Shown: piece after piece, positions 8,572 through 18,027 of the stretch
How positions within the stretch are numbered: the stretch's first letter is position 1
Layout: every line of letters begins with the position of its first letter
Origin: CBDAUN01 sp965214615
GTDB taxonomy: Bacteria; Pseudomonadota; Gammaproteobacteria; Arenicellales; JAJDZL01
Direction of reading: 5' to 3'
Length of the DNA stretch: 64,000 nt
NCBI GenBank assembly: GCA_965214615.1
Contig: OZ243952.1
Location: 682,001 to 746,000, forward strand
Notes under the pieces: model-generated
The model's input: the letters and a program-made list of their open reading frames with translations, nothing else
What the model was told of the DNA's origin: nothing
Databases searched by the model: none
Translations under genes and position numbers: made by a program

Positions 8572-9607
8572 GGACTCGCTCGGGTGACTCTGCGGCTGCC
8601 GCTGTATCGGTTAGTGTCGCTGCGATCGGATTTGAAGTGTGTATGCCTTTTTTCTAATTTGCAACTGTTCAATTGTGTGTGTCCGGGGATACATTCGCAG
8701 AGGAAATAAGGTTTATAGTCTCAAATACAGGCTCTATTCTTTCACTTTCAACGATCGCAACCAAGCATCTTGAACGGTCTGATTGATCGCATCCATCGTA
8801 CTTTTGCATTGCGATGCTTCGTCGGCGGCAAGCTTGCCCCGTTTAGGCGGGTCATTGTCATCGTGCCCCTCAGTTTATTCGCGCCATCAAAATGACAGCC
8901 ATCCTGAAAACATCAATTCTATCTGCAACTGCTCGGTCTAGTGAATTTTACACTCCCGCGATGCTGCTCATTCCGGCAAATTGGAAGCGTTTATCGCATA
9001 GAAAGGAAAGCTCCCGGTCATGGGTGGCATTGGAAACGATTTGGCAGCAAAGACGATCATCTGCGACAGTCCGGACTGGGGGTTCATGGATGCCGCGATG
9101 CACTGATTGGGATTCGCCTGTTTCAAAGAGACCCGGTCGTAAGGGATACACGCATGTCTGGAGTGCGTGCAGTGCTTCCGGGCGCGTTGCTCGCAATGAT
9201 CGATGCACTGGCGCGGTGCGCAGTGCTTTCGGGCTTGCTTGCAGCACGACGTGCGATCGAATGCGGGCGGATTGCTATGCGCTTGGCGCAATCCGAAGCC
9301 GGATCAGGCATACAATATGCGGGTAAGGCTCAGTGGTATGAATGAAAATCTCCGAGGATATGCGACTGAATGGCTGTGTCTGGCTGCAGGCGAGACTCGG
9401 GATGCAATGAGGAACGGTCTTGTGTGGCAATGACAGCGCGGGCAGCGGTCCGGCCGGACAGATCGAAGCGTCGATAGGCTGAGATGATCGGGATTTGCCG
9501 TTGCGGGAACTATCATGGAGCTTGCTCTGAATTTTCAATGTTGTCAAAACCGCTGAAAAGTTATTCGTGGCTGCATGACAGCATAGGGTCGGTGCAAGCG
9601 TTCACAG
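8572..9607. other. 1-kb region without a convincing gene
   Basis: Between hemJ (leftward) and the ATP-grasp gene (rightward). Several frames of 60-145 codons overlap on both strands around 8892-9550, but they compete with each other, lack ribosome sites and read as Arg/Cys/Ser-rich nonsense. No tRNA, tmRNA, RNase P, 6S or SRP RNA signature was recognised by eye. Part of the region must hold the promoters of the two flanking genes. It could contain a decayed gene or an unrecognised RNA. Confidence 0.5.
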
Positions 9608-10660
9608 ATGCAAGCCTTTGCAGATATGGCCGGAAAACGTAATTCGTTTTACATTGCTCCGCACGGGTCGGGGTTCAACATTTGGATTGCAAATGCACTG
9701 ATCGGTCGGAGTCAGCCGAGGAATTTGCAGCGCAAGGTGCTGATTGCTGATTTTGCTTCGAAGCCGCTGCGCAATCGCAACAAGGTGAATTGCGCTAAGT
9801 TTTTCCCGCAATTCTGCAAGGTCCTTCGCAATTACGGCTTCGGCTCGGTCTTCGTGCATGACATCGAGTCGGTTCGATGCAATGCAACGCATGATCGGAG
9901 CAGGAACATTCTCATCAATCTGCTCGGCGAAGACCGCGATGAGGCGAAATGCGAATTAGGCGATGAGCTTTTGGACAGGTTCAGCCTTGTCTTCAATCCA
10001 TACAGCCTTGCGAGGATCGTCGCCAGCAGAGAGGCGACAAATGAACTTCTTTCATCACATGGAGTGCCGGTGCCAAAGCGCAATGCGACGGACAGGAAAA
10101 TTTTCAGTCTCGGAAACACTGGATATCCCAATTCGGCAATGATCCTGGACGAATCCGAACAACTGGACAGCGGTCGCTACAATGTAGAGTTCATTGACAC
10201 GAGGATCGAGATTGGAAATAAGAGCTATTTCACATCGCTGCGGATCATGTGCGTCGGCTCGCGTGTGCTGAAATACGTAATCAGAGCACGGGACACCGGC
10301 GAGCAGCGGCCAGAAGCGCGGGACGCAAACACGCCGCTTGATCCGGGTCTGATTCGGCACCTTTACGGTGTGCTGGTTGAAGCGAATGAAGAAAAGCTGA
10401 TATCGCTTGCCAAACAAGCCGAAAGGGCGTACGGTCCAGGCTTTTACGGGCACGATGTCGTAGTTGATCGTAATACTGGCGATCCGTTTTTGTGTGAATC
10501 GGAGCTGAAATTCTACCCTGGTACGTATATGAGGCGGCTTCACGGTCTGCTTGACGATGACGACAGGCGATTCAGTACAGAAAAATGGAAGGACTATGCT
10601 GATCGCTCAGCACATGAGTTCGTGAAATACTGCAACGAATTTGTCCGGTCAGATGAGTAG
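9608..10660 (+). CDS. ATP-grasp domain protein, function unknown
   Basis: 350 aa from the ATG at 9608; an ATG at 9626 (MAGKRNSF) is an alternative. The middle resembles ATP-grasp enzymes: 'RIVASREATNELLSSHGVPVPK' is the lid-type segment (Arg-x5-6-Thr-x4-Leu-x3-Gly-hydrophobic-Pro-x-Pro), and near the C-terminus 'GHDVVVDRNTGDPFLCESELKF' has the acidic metal/ATP-binding pattern (Asp ... Glu-x-Glu-x-Lys). Enzymes of this fold join a carboxylate to an amine or thiol through an acyl phosphate. No partner enzyme is adjacent: it stands between a long empty region and pyrE. Possible roles are peptide ligation or modification of a small metabolite; neither can be decided here. Confidence 0.65.
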   Translation: MQAFADMAGKRNSFYIAPHGSGFNIWIANALIGRSQPRNLQRKVLIADFASKPLRNRNKVNCAKFFPQFCKVLRNYGFGSVFVHDIESVRCNATHDRSRNILINLLGEDRDEAKCELGDELLDRFSLVFNPYSLARIVASREATNELLSSHGVPVPKRNATDRKIFSLGNTGYPNSAMILDESEQLDSGRYNVEFIDTRIEIGNKSYFTSLRIMCVGSRVLKYVIRARDTGEQRPEARDANTPLDPGLIRHLYGVLVEANEEKLISLAKQAERAYGPGFYGHDVVVDRNTGDPFLCESELKFYPGTYMRRLHGLLDDDDRRFSTEKWKDYADRSAHEFVKYCNEFVRSDE

Positions 10661-10915
10661 TTTCCGGCAAGAACGGCTTGCTTTGATCCGAATAGGCTCT
10701 GAGGGGTGTGCGTGCAGGCGCAGATATGCGCGTGTTCGGCAACGCCTGGGGCTTGGCACGCAGCAAAGCCGATTGATGCCCTGCTTCAATCCGTTGCGCT
10801 TTGCCGCGCCGTCGCAGGGCGGGCGACAGCTGTTCCGCATTGATACATCTGGCATGGGACGGTTTTTCAGGATAAACTTGGTTCGCACAGGCTGCTGTCA
10901 ATTTCGCACAATCAA

Positions 10916-11560
10916 ATGAGATCACGTCAACAGGAATTTCTATCATTCGCTTGCGACTCGGGTGCTTTGCAATTCGGTGAGTTTACGCTCAATTCAGGCC
11001 GGGTCAGTCCGTATTACTATAATTCGGCGCGGTTTTCGGATGGTTCCAGCCTAGGGTCACTAGCTCAGTTCTATGCTGACATGATCATTAGCCGCGTAGG
11101 CGGCGAGTGCATGCTGTTCGGTCCTGCATACAAGGGGATTCCGCTGGTTGCGGCTACTGCCATGGCGATGGACCGGGCAGGTGTCTCAAGTGTGCCGTAC
11201 GCTTTCAATCGCAAGGAAATGAAGGATCATGGTGACGAAGGCTGGGTAGTCGGAGCGCCAATCCGCGGCAATGTTGTGATCGTTGAAGACGTCATTACGT
11301 CGGGACTGTCTATCGGCAACGCGATACAATTGATTCGGTCGCGCAATGCGGATCCGGTTGCAGCGGTTCTTTCGCTTGATCGCTCGGAACTGGCGCTGGA
11401 ATCGGAAGTGACAGCGGCGCAGGAAGTCAGGGATCAGCACGGCATTGACGTTTTCGCTCTTGCGACTGTGTACGATTTGGCTGAATTTGTGGAATCAAGC
11501 GGCGAATTGAAGCAGCATGCAGCCCTTATGCGTGATTACATGAATCGATATGCTGCCTGA
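10916..11560 (+). CDS. pyrE: Orotate phosphoribosyltransferase
   Basis: 214 aa, normal length. Converts orotate and PRPP to orotidine 5'-phosphate in pyrimidine synthesis, cytosolic homodimer. The PRPP-binding motif VVIVEDVITSG is at residues 120-130; the N-terminal orotate-binding part 'GEFTLNSGRVSPYYYN' and the flexible-loop lysines 'NRKEMKDHGDEG' (about 98-108) are intact. The ATG at 10916 starts directly at the conserved N-terminus. A 255-bp leader precedes it; no clear attenuator was seen. Confidence 0.97.
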   Translation: MRSRQQEFLSFACDSGALQFGEFTLNSGRVSPYYYNSARFSDGSSLGSLAQFYADMIISRVGGECMLFGPAYKGIPLVAATAMAMDRAGVSSVPYAFNRKEMKDHGDEGWVVGAPIRGNVVIVEDVITSGLSIGNAIQLIRSRNADPVAAVLSLDRSELALESEVTAAQEVRDQHGIDVFALATVYDLAEFVESSGELKQHAALMRDYMNRYAA

Positions 11561-11602
11561 AGGTCCCTGGATTGAATTTTTCGTGCATTGGAGTAATTTG
11601 AA

Positions 11603-12562
11603 TTGACGCGGCGTAAGCGAACACGAACCGTGGTATTCGGCGGCACCGGATTTGTCGGCAAGCACGTTTCAAGCATGCTTTGCAATCAAGGCCGCGAAGT
11701 CGCGGTTGTGAGCCGCCGTCCGCAGCGTCATCGGGACTTGCTGGTGCTTCCGACTGTGCAGATTGTCCATGGCGACATTCACGACTGCAAGGAGATTTCC
11801 CGGCTTGTCGAAGGCGCTGATGCGGTTGTCAATCTAGTCGGTATTTTGAATGAGGGCCGTGGCAGCGCATCGTTCGAACAGGTGCATGCCAGATTTGCGG
11901 AAAATCTGGCTACGGCCTGCATTGATCAGCAGGTGCGGCATTTGATACATGTCAGTGCGATCGGGTCCCGGCCGGATGCCCCAAGCGCCTACTTGCAATC
12001 AAAGGGACGAGGTGAGACTGCGATTGTCGCGGCGATGGAGCGCGGACTATCGGCGACAGTGTTTCGTCCTTCGATCATTTTCGGTCCCCATGGCGGCATC
12101 ACGCAGATGTTCGAGAGAATGCTCCGCTTGGCCCGCGGATTCTTTCTTGTGGTTTGTCCTGACGCGCAAATGCAGCCGGTGCATGTTTCGGATGTGGCGC
12201 AATGCATAGCGCGCAGCCTGAATGAGACGCAGTCGATTGGAAACTGCTATGATCTTGCCGGCCCCGACGTGTATTCGCTGTACGAGATCGTATCGATAAT
12301 CAACGAGCTGTCCGGTTGCAATCGGCGCTTGATCAGGGTCGGCGAATCGGTATCGGGCCGGCTGGCATCATTGCTGCAGCATCTGCCAGGAAAGCCGATC
12401 AGCCCGGACAATGTACTTTCCCTGCAGGTGCCGAGCACCAGCGATCGCGGATTTCCGGATTTCCATGCATCGGCGCTTCGCGGACTTCGCCAATCAGCAC
12501 ATTCCTGGCTGATCCCGCGAGACAGTCAGTACAGCCTGTTTCGCCAGCACGCCGGACGATAG
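11603..12562 (+). CDS. NAD(P)-binding SDR, complex I NDUFA9-like
   Basis: 319 aa. An atypical short-chain dehydrogenase/reductase fold: dinucleotide-binding GGTGFVGKHV near residues 12-21, 'VEGADAVVNLVGILNE', and an active-site-like Tyr/Lys in 'SAYLQSKGRGE'. This combination is typical of the NDUFA9 (39-kDa complex I accessory subunit) family, whose bacterial members have unclear roles (quinone or complex I related is suggested). The start is TTG at 11603 with GGAG about 9 nt upstream; no ATG fits in frame. It is 42 bp after pyrE and 18 bp before cca, so the three may be co-transcribed. Confidence 0.85.
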   Translation: MTRRKRTRTVVFGGTGFVGKHVSSMLCNQGREVAVVSRRPQRHRDLLVLPTVQIVHGDIHDCKEISRLVEGADAVVNLVGILNEGRGSASFEQVHARFAENLATACIDQQVRHLIHVSAIGSRPDAPSAYLQSKGRGETAIVAAMERGLSATVFRPSIIFGPHGGITQMFERMLRLARGFFLVVCPDAQMQPVHVSDVAQCIARSLNETQSIGNCYDLAGPDVYSLYEIVSIINELSGCNRRLIRVGESVSGRLASLLQHLPGKPISPDNVLSLQVPSTSDRGFPDFHASALRGLRQSAHSWLIPRDSQYSLFRQHAGR

Positions 12563-12580
12563 CCGGCTCGGCGGCACTGT

Positions 12581-13810
12581 ATGCCTTCCGACGACAGCGC
12601 GACGATAAGCGTCATCGCCGATTTGCAGCACTACAAGGTTGGCGGCGCGGTTCGCGACAGGGTCCTTGGCATACCCAGTCGCGACGCCGACTGGGTCGTC
12701 GTCGGGTCTACGCCGGAAGCGATGTCCAAGCTTGGCTTTAGGAAAATCGGCAAGGACTTCCCTGTTTTCTTGCACCCGCAAAACCACGAGCAATACGCAT
12801 TGGCACGACGCGAGCGCAAAGTTGGGCGCGGATACAAGGGCTTTGAAGTCGATGTGGGCGGAGACGTGACGCTGGAAGAGGATCTTTATCGCCGGGATTT
12901 GACGATCAATGCGATGGCCGAAGCGCCTGACGGCGCGGTTATTGATCCTTACGGCGGCCGCCGGGATATTGAAAATCGGGTTCTGCGCCATGTGTCGAGA
13001 CATTTTGTCGAGGATCCCTTGCGCGTGGTTCGGGTTGCGAGATTTGTATCGCAATTGCATCAATTCGGTTTTTCGATTGACAGCTCCACGCTCTCGCTGA
13101 TGAAACAGATGGTCGCAGGCGGCGAGCTTGAGGATCTTGTCGCCGAAAGGGTGTGGCAGGAAATCGAAGTGGCTCTCGTGCACAAGGCGCCTGAGATGTT
13201 CTTTTTCGCTTTGCACGAATGCGGGGCGCTCGCGGTATTGATTCCGGAGTTCGAATCTTTGTTCGCAGGTGACAAGGGCGCTGACAAGTGGGCCGTCGAA
13301 GCGCTAAGGCGCGCTGCCGGGTTGACTGGCCGGTTCGACATTCGATTTGCGGTGCTTGCCTATTGTGCCGGAGTTGAACATGGTGGCGGCGCAGAATCGA
13401 TGGTCGGGGAGCTTTGCACGCGTCTTAGGACTCCGGCGTACTGCAAGTCGCTTGCTCTTCAACTGGTCCGCCATTGCGGCACGATGCGGAGATTTCGCCA
13501 ATCCCAGGTTCATGATGTCATCGAACTGGTTCATCGGCTTGACGGCATGCGAAATCCGGGTCATATGCACGATTTTCTTATCGCGTGCCGGGCGATCTTG
13601 CAAATTGATGCCGATGAGACCGGGCAAGCATACGAAGACGGCGATAGGCTTGTTGCCTGCCGCGATGCGATGGCGACGATCGATGCCAAGGCGCTTGCCG
13701 AGAAATATCGGGGCGAACAATTGCGCGAACAGATCCAGGAGGCTCAGGTTTATCGCGTCGCCGAGACTCTCAGCACTCGAAGATCCTATCCGGACAGTAC
13801 GACTGAGTAG
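12581..13810 (+). CDS. cca: CCA-adding tRNA nucleotidyltransferase
   Basis: 409 aa. Adds or repairs the 3' CCA end of tRNAs. Visible motifs: GGAVRD (residues 21-26), the catalytic carboxylates in 'RDADWVV' (34-40), 'RRDLTINAMA' (104-113) and 'EDPLRVVRVARF' (144-155). Length matches the E. coli class (about 412 aa). In that class the C-terminal part carries an HD phosphohydrolase site with 'CHDLGKG'; here the aligned stretch reads FAVLAYCAGVE (about residues 255-265), so the His-Asp pair is missing and phosphohydrolase activity is probably absent. The 3' end overlaps the convergent uppP by 25 bp. Confidence 0.95.
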   Translation: MPSDDSATISVIADLQHYKVGGAVRDRVLGIPSRDADWVVVGSTPEAMSKLGFRKIGKDFPVFLHPQNHEQYALARRERKVGRGYKGFEVDVGGDVTLEEDLYRRDLTINAMAEAPDGAVIDPYGGRRDIENRVLRHVSRHFVEDPLRVVRVARFVSQLHQFGFSIDSSTLSLMKQMVAGGELEDLVAERVWQEIEVALVHKAPEMFFFALHECGALAVLIPEFESLFAGDKGADKWAVEALRRAAGLTGRFDIRFAVLAYCAGVEHGGGAESMVGELCTRLRTPAYCKSLALQLVRHCGTMRRFRQSQVHDVIELVHRLDGMRNPGHMHDFLIACRAILQIDADETGQAYEDGDRLVACRDAMATIDAKALAEKYRGEQLREQIQEAQVYRVAETLSTRRSYPDSTTE

Positions 13811-14592
13811 AGAATTGCTGCAAGTACGATGCGGTACAGAATGAACGGCAGCAGACCGATTCGCTCAATGAATTTGAGTAGCCAGTGGATGACGAGCCAG
13901 GCGGCAACGGCGGATACGCATGCTGCAACTGCGAATCGAAGCCACTGAACCTCCTCACCGGCTGAAATCAGGCTGAGTGACTGCCATCCGCCAGCCATGA
14001 TGATGGCCGGAATGGCCAATAGGAATGCAAAGCGCGCCGCTTCGCGGCGGCTCAGTCCGAGGAACAGGCAGGCGGTGATGGTAATTCCCGAGCGCGAAGT
14101 ACCCGGCACGATGGCAATCGCCTGCATGATGCCTATCCAAAGCGCAGCCGACGGGCGAAGCGATTCGATTGATCGGTTGCTGCGCCGGCGGCGGTCCGCG
14201 ACCCAAAGCAGCAAGGCGAAGACAAGCGTCGAAGTGGCGATCACGACAATGCTTCTGAGACTGGTTTCGACAATCTCATGGGCCAGGGCGCCGGCTAGGG
14301 CGACTGGAATACTCGCAATGATCAAGTTCCAGCCTGTACGCGATGCGCCGGTCGGTTCTTTGCCGAAGATTGATCCGCACCAGTCGCGGACAATCGTGAT
14401 CAGCGTCGAACGAAAATAGAATATCGATGCAGCGAGCGTGCCGACGTGCACAGCCACATCGAATGACAGCCCCTGGTCCTGCCACCCGAGCATGTCCGGG
14501 ACCAGGATCAAGTGGGCGGAGCTCGATATGGGAAGGTATTCGGTGGCCCCTTGGATCAGGGCCAGCACGATGTCTGCGAGAAAGTTCGACAT
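13786..14592 (-). CDS. uppP: Undecaprenyl-diphosphatase UppP (BacA)
   Basis: 268-aa polytopic membrane protein that dephosphorylates undecaprenyl diphosphate to recycle the lipid carrier for peptidoglycan and other envelope polymers. Both family motifs are present: 'QGATEYLPISSSAHL' near residues 14-28 and 'PGTSRSGITI' (about 160-170). Start ATG at 14592 gives the conserved beginning. It lies 12 bp downstream of the methyltransferase gene stop on the same strand, so the two may share a transcript. Confidence 0.97.
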   Translation of the reverse strand: MSNFLADIVLALIQGATEYLPISSSAHLILVPDMLGWQDQGLSFDVAVHVGTLAASIFYFRSTLITIVRDWCGSIFGKEPTGASRTGWNLIIASIPVALAGALAHEIVETSLRSIVVIATSTLVFALLLWVADRRRRSNRSIESLRPSAALWIGIMQAIAIVPGTSRSGITITACLFLGLSRREAARFAFLLAIPAIIMAGGWQSLSLISAGEEVQWLRFAVAACVSAVAAWLVIHWLLKFIERIGLLPFILYRIVLAAILYSVVLSG

Positions 14593-14603
14593 GCTGCGCC
14601 CGG

Positions 14604-15854
14604 TTAATTCAATGATGCGCGCCGGTGCAGGCGGTGGCGATGATCGATGATCCTGAAGCCGTCAGGGGTGCCGTCGATTGCCTTTGCCAGCTCCATGACC
14701 TTGAATAGCTCTCCCATTTCCGAAGGGGAGGTGAGGGTCATGATTTCGCGGTTGCGCTCGATAGCCTGCCTGGTGCCGGTCTCGGATTCGCAGAGCTGCG
14801 CGATACCGGTGTCGAGCAGGAATCCGGCGAGGGTGGAAAATCCGTTGACGATGGCGCCTTGCTCGGCGGCGACGCGGGCGAGGGCGGAGAAATCGACATG
14901 GGCGGAGATGTCCTGGCAGCCGATGAAGGACAGCGGGTCCTGATGCACATGATGGCGCCGATGGCATGTCATTGTTCCGGCGCGTCGTTCCGGGTGATAG
15001 TATTCGTGTTCCGGAAATCCGTAGTCGATGATGATGAGCGAGCCGCGATGCAGAACGTCGAGGGCTGAGCGCAGCCACGCGGGCGCCTGGCAGTGCAGCT
15101 CTGATCGGTAGGCGCTTGCCGTGTCCGGGAGTGTGATGCTGGAGATCTGACGCGCGAAATCGTCTGCAGCGCGGGTGCTGTAGGCGAGTTTCAGGTGGCC
15201 GTCCGACACAGTGACGAATCCTTGCTCGCAGATGCCGTTTTTGCAGCGAAACAGTTCGAACGGGATTGCATCGACAAGTTCGTTGGCGATAATTGCGCCG
15301 CTAATTCGCAGAGTTGCGGTTGAGGTTTGCCATCGCACGAGATGATCGGCCCATGGCGCCTGGTGCGCTAGGGTGCTTCGCTGGCGGTCTTGCAATCGAG
15401 GACTGACTTCGATGATGGAATATTCCTTGACGGCGATATCCGATTTGCGCAGCTCGTTGAGGATTTGCGCCGCCAGCGTACCGTTTCCTGCGCCAAATTC
15501 GCAGATTTCGATCCCATGGGGAAACTCTTGCGAGATCTGCGCGATTTTTCGCGCCAGACATTTACCGAATGCATCTCCCAATTCCGGCGCAGTGACGAAG
15601 TCTCCCTTTGCGCCGATAACGCTGGCAGAGGCGGTGTAATAGCCGTACTGGGGGTCATACAGGGCGAACTTCAAAAAGTCGGAAAACGCGATACGCCGCG
15701 ATTCGGCGGAGTCTATCGCAGAGGCGATTTTTCGTTCCAGCGCCCGACTTCGTTCCATCTCCTCTTCGGTGAGTGCAAGAGGCGAAGCGCGAGCGGGCAC
15801 TTCGGATGCCGCTTCGGCGCCCAGAGGCGCAGTCGATTGGTTGTCCAATGCCAT
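14604..15854 (-). CDS. SAM-dependent methyltransferase, MidA/NDUFAF7 family
   Basis: 416 aa from the ATG at 15854; the frame extends to a TTG at 15917 (437 aa) and the true start is unsettled because neither has a strong ribosome site. Conserved parts: 'FLKFALYDPQYGYYT', 'DFVTAPELGDAFG', the SAM-binding loop 'ICEFGAGNGTLAAQIL' and 'GAIIANELVDAIPFELF'. Eukaryotic members methylate an arginine of a complex I subunit (NDUFS2) during assembly; the bacterial role is presumed similar but unproven. The complex-I-related SDR at 11603 nearby is compatible with this. Upstream is folB on the same strand, about 185 bp away. Confidence 0.88.
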   Translation of the reverse strand: MALDNQSTAPLGAEAASEVPARASPLALTEEEMERSRALERKIASAIDSAESRRIAFSDFLKFALYDPQYGYYTASASVIGAKGDFVTAPELGDAFGKCLARKIAQISQEFPHGIEICEFGAGNGTLAAQILNELRKSDIAVKEYSIIEVSPRLQDRQRSTLAHQAPWADHLVRWQTSTATLRISGAIIANELVDAIPFELFRCKNGICEQGFVTVSDGHLKLAYSTRAADDFARQISSITLPDTASAYRSELHCQAPAWLRSALDVLHRGSLIIIDYGFPEHEYYHPERRAGTMTCHRRHHVHQDPLSFIGCQDISAHVDFSALARVAAEQGAIVNGFSTLAGFLLDTGIAQLCESETGTRQAIERNREIMTLTSPSEMGELFKVMELAKAIDGTPDGFRIIDHRHRLHRRASLN

Positions 15855-16039
15855 CAATATGCTCGCAGGCTTTGGCTGATGCAGGCGATTGGACGAAAGG
15901 TGCGAAGAGTCATTCAACTAATGAAGATGCAATAGTGGTGCAGCGTCGTCGGCAGATCGGTTCATGCGCGACGGTGCCGCCGGACCGTGGGCCGGCTGGT
16001 GGGATTGTGCTGCGCAAGGAAGGCATCGGGAGGCGACAG

Positions 16040-16402
16040 CTAGTCGAAATCCTGCGGCGTCCGTTGTATGGTTACGCGAACGTTGCGGCTGTTTTCTACG
16101 GCTCTTGGCTTGCTGACGGTGACTTTGCACCATGAGGTCGGGAAATCGTTCAGTATGACGTTGGCGATGCCTTGGGCTACCGACTCGATAAGACGAAATT
16201 CGGATTGTTCGACGAACGATGTTACACTTCGCGCAATATCCTTGTAGCTTATTGAGTCATCAAGTGCATCAGTTTGCGCCGCTTTGGCGATATCTGCGGC
16301 GACTTCGATATCAATGATCAGATTCTGCGTGATTCGACGCTCCCATTCCCAGACGCCGATATTTGCTACGACTTTCAATTCGTCTATGAAGATTTTATCC
16401 AT
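16040..16402 (-). CDS. folB: Dihydroneopterin aldolase
   Basis: 120 aa from the ATG at 16402 (a TTG one codon earlier is also possible). Cleaves 7,8-dihydroneopterin to 6-hydroxymethyl-dihydropterin in folate synthesis. Recognisable features: 'GVWEWERRITQNLIIDIE' with the catalytic-region Glu, 'SISYKDIARSV', 'RLIESVAQGIA' and the C-terminal 'VTVSKPRAVENSRNVRVTI' with the conserved Lys-Pro. Divergent from plsY across a 109-bp promoter region, an arrangement common in gammaproteobacteria. Confidence 0.95.
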   Translation of the reverse strand: MDKIFIDELKVVANIGVWEWERRITQNLIIDIEVAADIAKAAQTDALDDSISYKDIARSVTSFVEQSEFRLIESVAQGIANVILNDFPTSWCKVTVSKPRAVENSRNVRVTIQRTPQDFD

Positions 16403-16511
16403 CAATGTATTCCGTGTGCCGCGTTGGTTGGCAAGGCAGCTTTAGCCGCCGCTGGTTTGAGAAAAATGTTATACCATTTGGACACATGGTTCGTAGAATT
16501 GAGGTAACGGC

Positions 16512-17102
16512 ATGCTGGCTGTGATATTTGCTGCAGCGGGGTATCTTTTCGGATCAATCTCGAGCGCAATCGTGGTGTGCCGGATATTCGGACTTAAGGA
16601 CCCGCGACAGTCGGGTTCCGGCAACCCTGGCGCGACGAACGTATTGCGTCTCGGCGGCAAGCGGGCGGCAATGCTCACGCTCGTCGGAGACGTGCTGAAA
16701 GGAACGCTGCCGGTCGCTGTAGCGCAACAGCTGATCGAAGATCCGCTTGTTGTCGCGGTGACGGCATTGGCCTGCTTGCTGGGGCATCTGTTTCCGGTAT
16801 TCTTTGGGTTCAAGGGGGGCAAGGGAGTTGCCACGGCGATCGGCGTCTACTTGGGCATTGATCCTTTGCTTGGCTGCGGTGTGATTGCTTTGTGGCTGGC
16901 TGTCGCAGGTGTAACGCGCATTTCCTCGGTTTCGTCGCTGACCTCAATGATGCTGGCGCCGGTGATAGCCTGGAGAATTTCTCAGGACATCCCGGTGATT
17001 GTGGCTTCTGCGGCGATCTTTGCATTGGTTTGCGTATCGCATGCTGACAACATAAAGCGGCTGATTGCAGGCAATGAGAGCAAGATTAAACTGAGGCGCT
17101 GA
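16512..17102 (+). CDS. plsY: Glycerol-3-phosphate acyltransferase PlsY
   Basis: 196-aa membrane enzyme that transfers an acyl group from acyl-phosphate to glycerol 3-phosphate, the first step of phospholipid synthesis. Motifs: 'GYLFGSISSAIVVCRIFG', 'DPRQSGSGNPGATNVLR' and 'GHLFPVFFGFKGGKGVATA', all canonical. ATG at 16512 has GAGGTA 6-9 nt upstream. Slightly short C-terminus but complete. It borders the AT-richer accessory islet that follows. Confidence 0.97.
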   Translation: MLAVIFAAAGYLFGSISSAIVVCRIFGLKDPRQSGSGNPGATNVLRLGGKRAAMLTLVGDVLKGTLPVAVAQQLIEDPLVVAVTALACLLGHLFPVFFGFKGGKGVATAIGVYLGIDPLLGCGVIALWLAVAGVTRISSVSSLTSMMLAPVIAWRISQDIPVIVASAAIFALVCVSHADNIKRLIAGNESKIKLRR

Positions 17103-17532
17103 CTTTTGCGATTCTATCGGGGACAGAAAAATCGCTATGGATGGAATTGACGGTGAAATAAAGGAAGTTGTAGGAAACGGGTTCGCATTTCAACGTTGAA
17201 TTCATCGGGAACGGAAGTGGCTCCAAAAACACACTGCTGTTTCTACGAAACGAGCGGAGACGGAAAGTGGACAATCAAAGAAAGGAAAGCGGCTCTTCAT
17301 CAATTAGAGTGGAATTGATTAGAAATGTTAACTCGGACTTTACAACATGTAGTTTGAGAACCAGCTTGAAACATGTATCATCAAATGGATGCTAAAGGAA
17401 TTGGAAAAGCCAGTATCCTTTATTGTGCGTCGTATGAGAGAATTTGCTTGAGTTGGGCGGAGGCATCTCAATGACAGAGACCGCAACGATATAAGTGTAA
17501 GCAGGTATAGATTAAATTTTCCGCAGTAAATT
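17103..17532. other. AT-richer intergenic leader of accessory islet
   Basis: 430 bp with no acceptable gene on either strand. Base composition becomes visibly richer in A and T than in plsY. The last 60 bp contain TATAGATTAAAT-like sequence that may serve as a promoter for the membrane protein at 17533. No terminal repeats or integrase gene were found to define how the islet arrived. Confidence 0.5.
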
Positions 17533-18027
17533 ATGGTTTCCGATCAGACATACGAATCTATATGGGATGGACTCCTCGAAGTAACACGCGTTGTCCGGTA
17601 CTTTGCAATTTTAGAAAGCAAATGTCGTCGGCGCAGCAATTTAGTTCGATTGGTGCTCGGGGTCAGTGGATGTGGTGCATTTGCTTCTGCTTTCAATTTA
17701 CTGCCAGAAATGTCAATGGCGATTTTTGGCGCGTCGGTGAGTATTCTAGTAATTTATGACTTTGTCTTTGATCCCACTAGAAATCTGATTCAACTGAATC
17801 TAGTAAACAGTCAGCTATCGGAAATTGAGATCAAATATCGTTCACTTTGGGAAAGGACCAGAAGCGGCGCCGAATCGGAAGAAGACGCGTTGGAAAAGAA
17901 AGAGAAAATTATGCTTCAAATGAACAACATAGCGTCTCGTTGCGATCATAAATTAGATAGCAAAGTTATTGAAGCCGCGCAAGAAGAAGCGTTCAAAGTA
18001 GAAGAAACTCGATATGCGACCACATAA
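17533..18027 (+). CDS. Two-helix membrane protein with coiled coil, SLATT-like
   Basis: 164 aa. Layout: a hydrophilic N-terminal helix (residues 1-35), two adjacent membrane segments (about 38-56 and 59-79) with a very short periplasmic turn, and a charged helical tail (about 85-160, many Glu/Lys) likely to form a coiled coil. This is the layout of SLATT-type two-helix effectors, which are predicted pore formers in nucleotide-signalled and other phage-defence systems. The assignment rests on architecture only, as no diagnostic motif is visible, and no nucleotidyltransferase partner is adjacent. AT-rich codons differ from neighbouring core genes, which suggests acquisition. The 3' end is overlapped by the micro-ORF at 18014. 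Confidence 0.6.
   Translation: MVSDQTYESIWDGLLEVTRVVRYFAILESKCRRRSNLVRLVLGVSGCGAFASAFNLLPEMSMAIFGASVSILVIYDFVFDPTRNLIQLNLVNSQLSEIEIKYRSLWERTRSGAESEEDALEKKEKIMLQMNNIASRCDHKLDSKVIEAAQEEAFKVEETRYATT

Noticed and set aside
8892..9547. Several overlapping 60-145-codon frames on both strands
   Set aside because: They compete for the same DNA, lack ribosome sites and read as low-quality Arg/Cys/Ser-rich protein.
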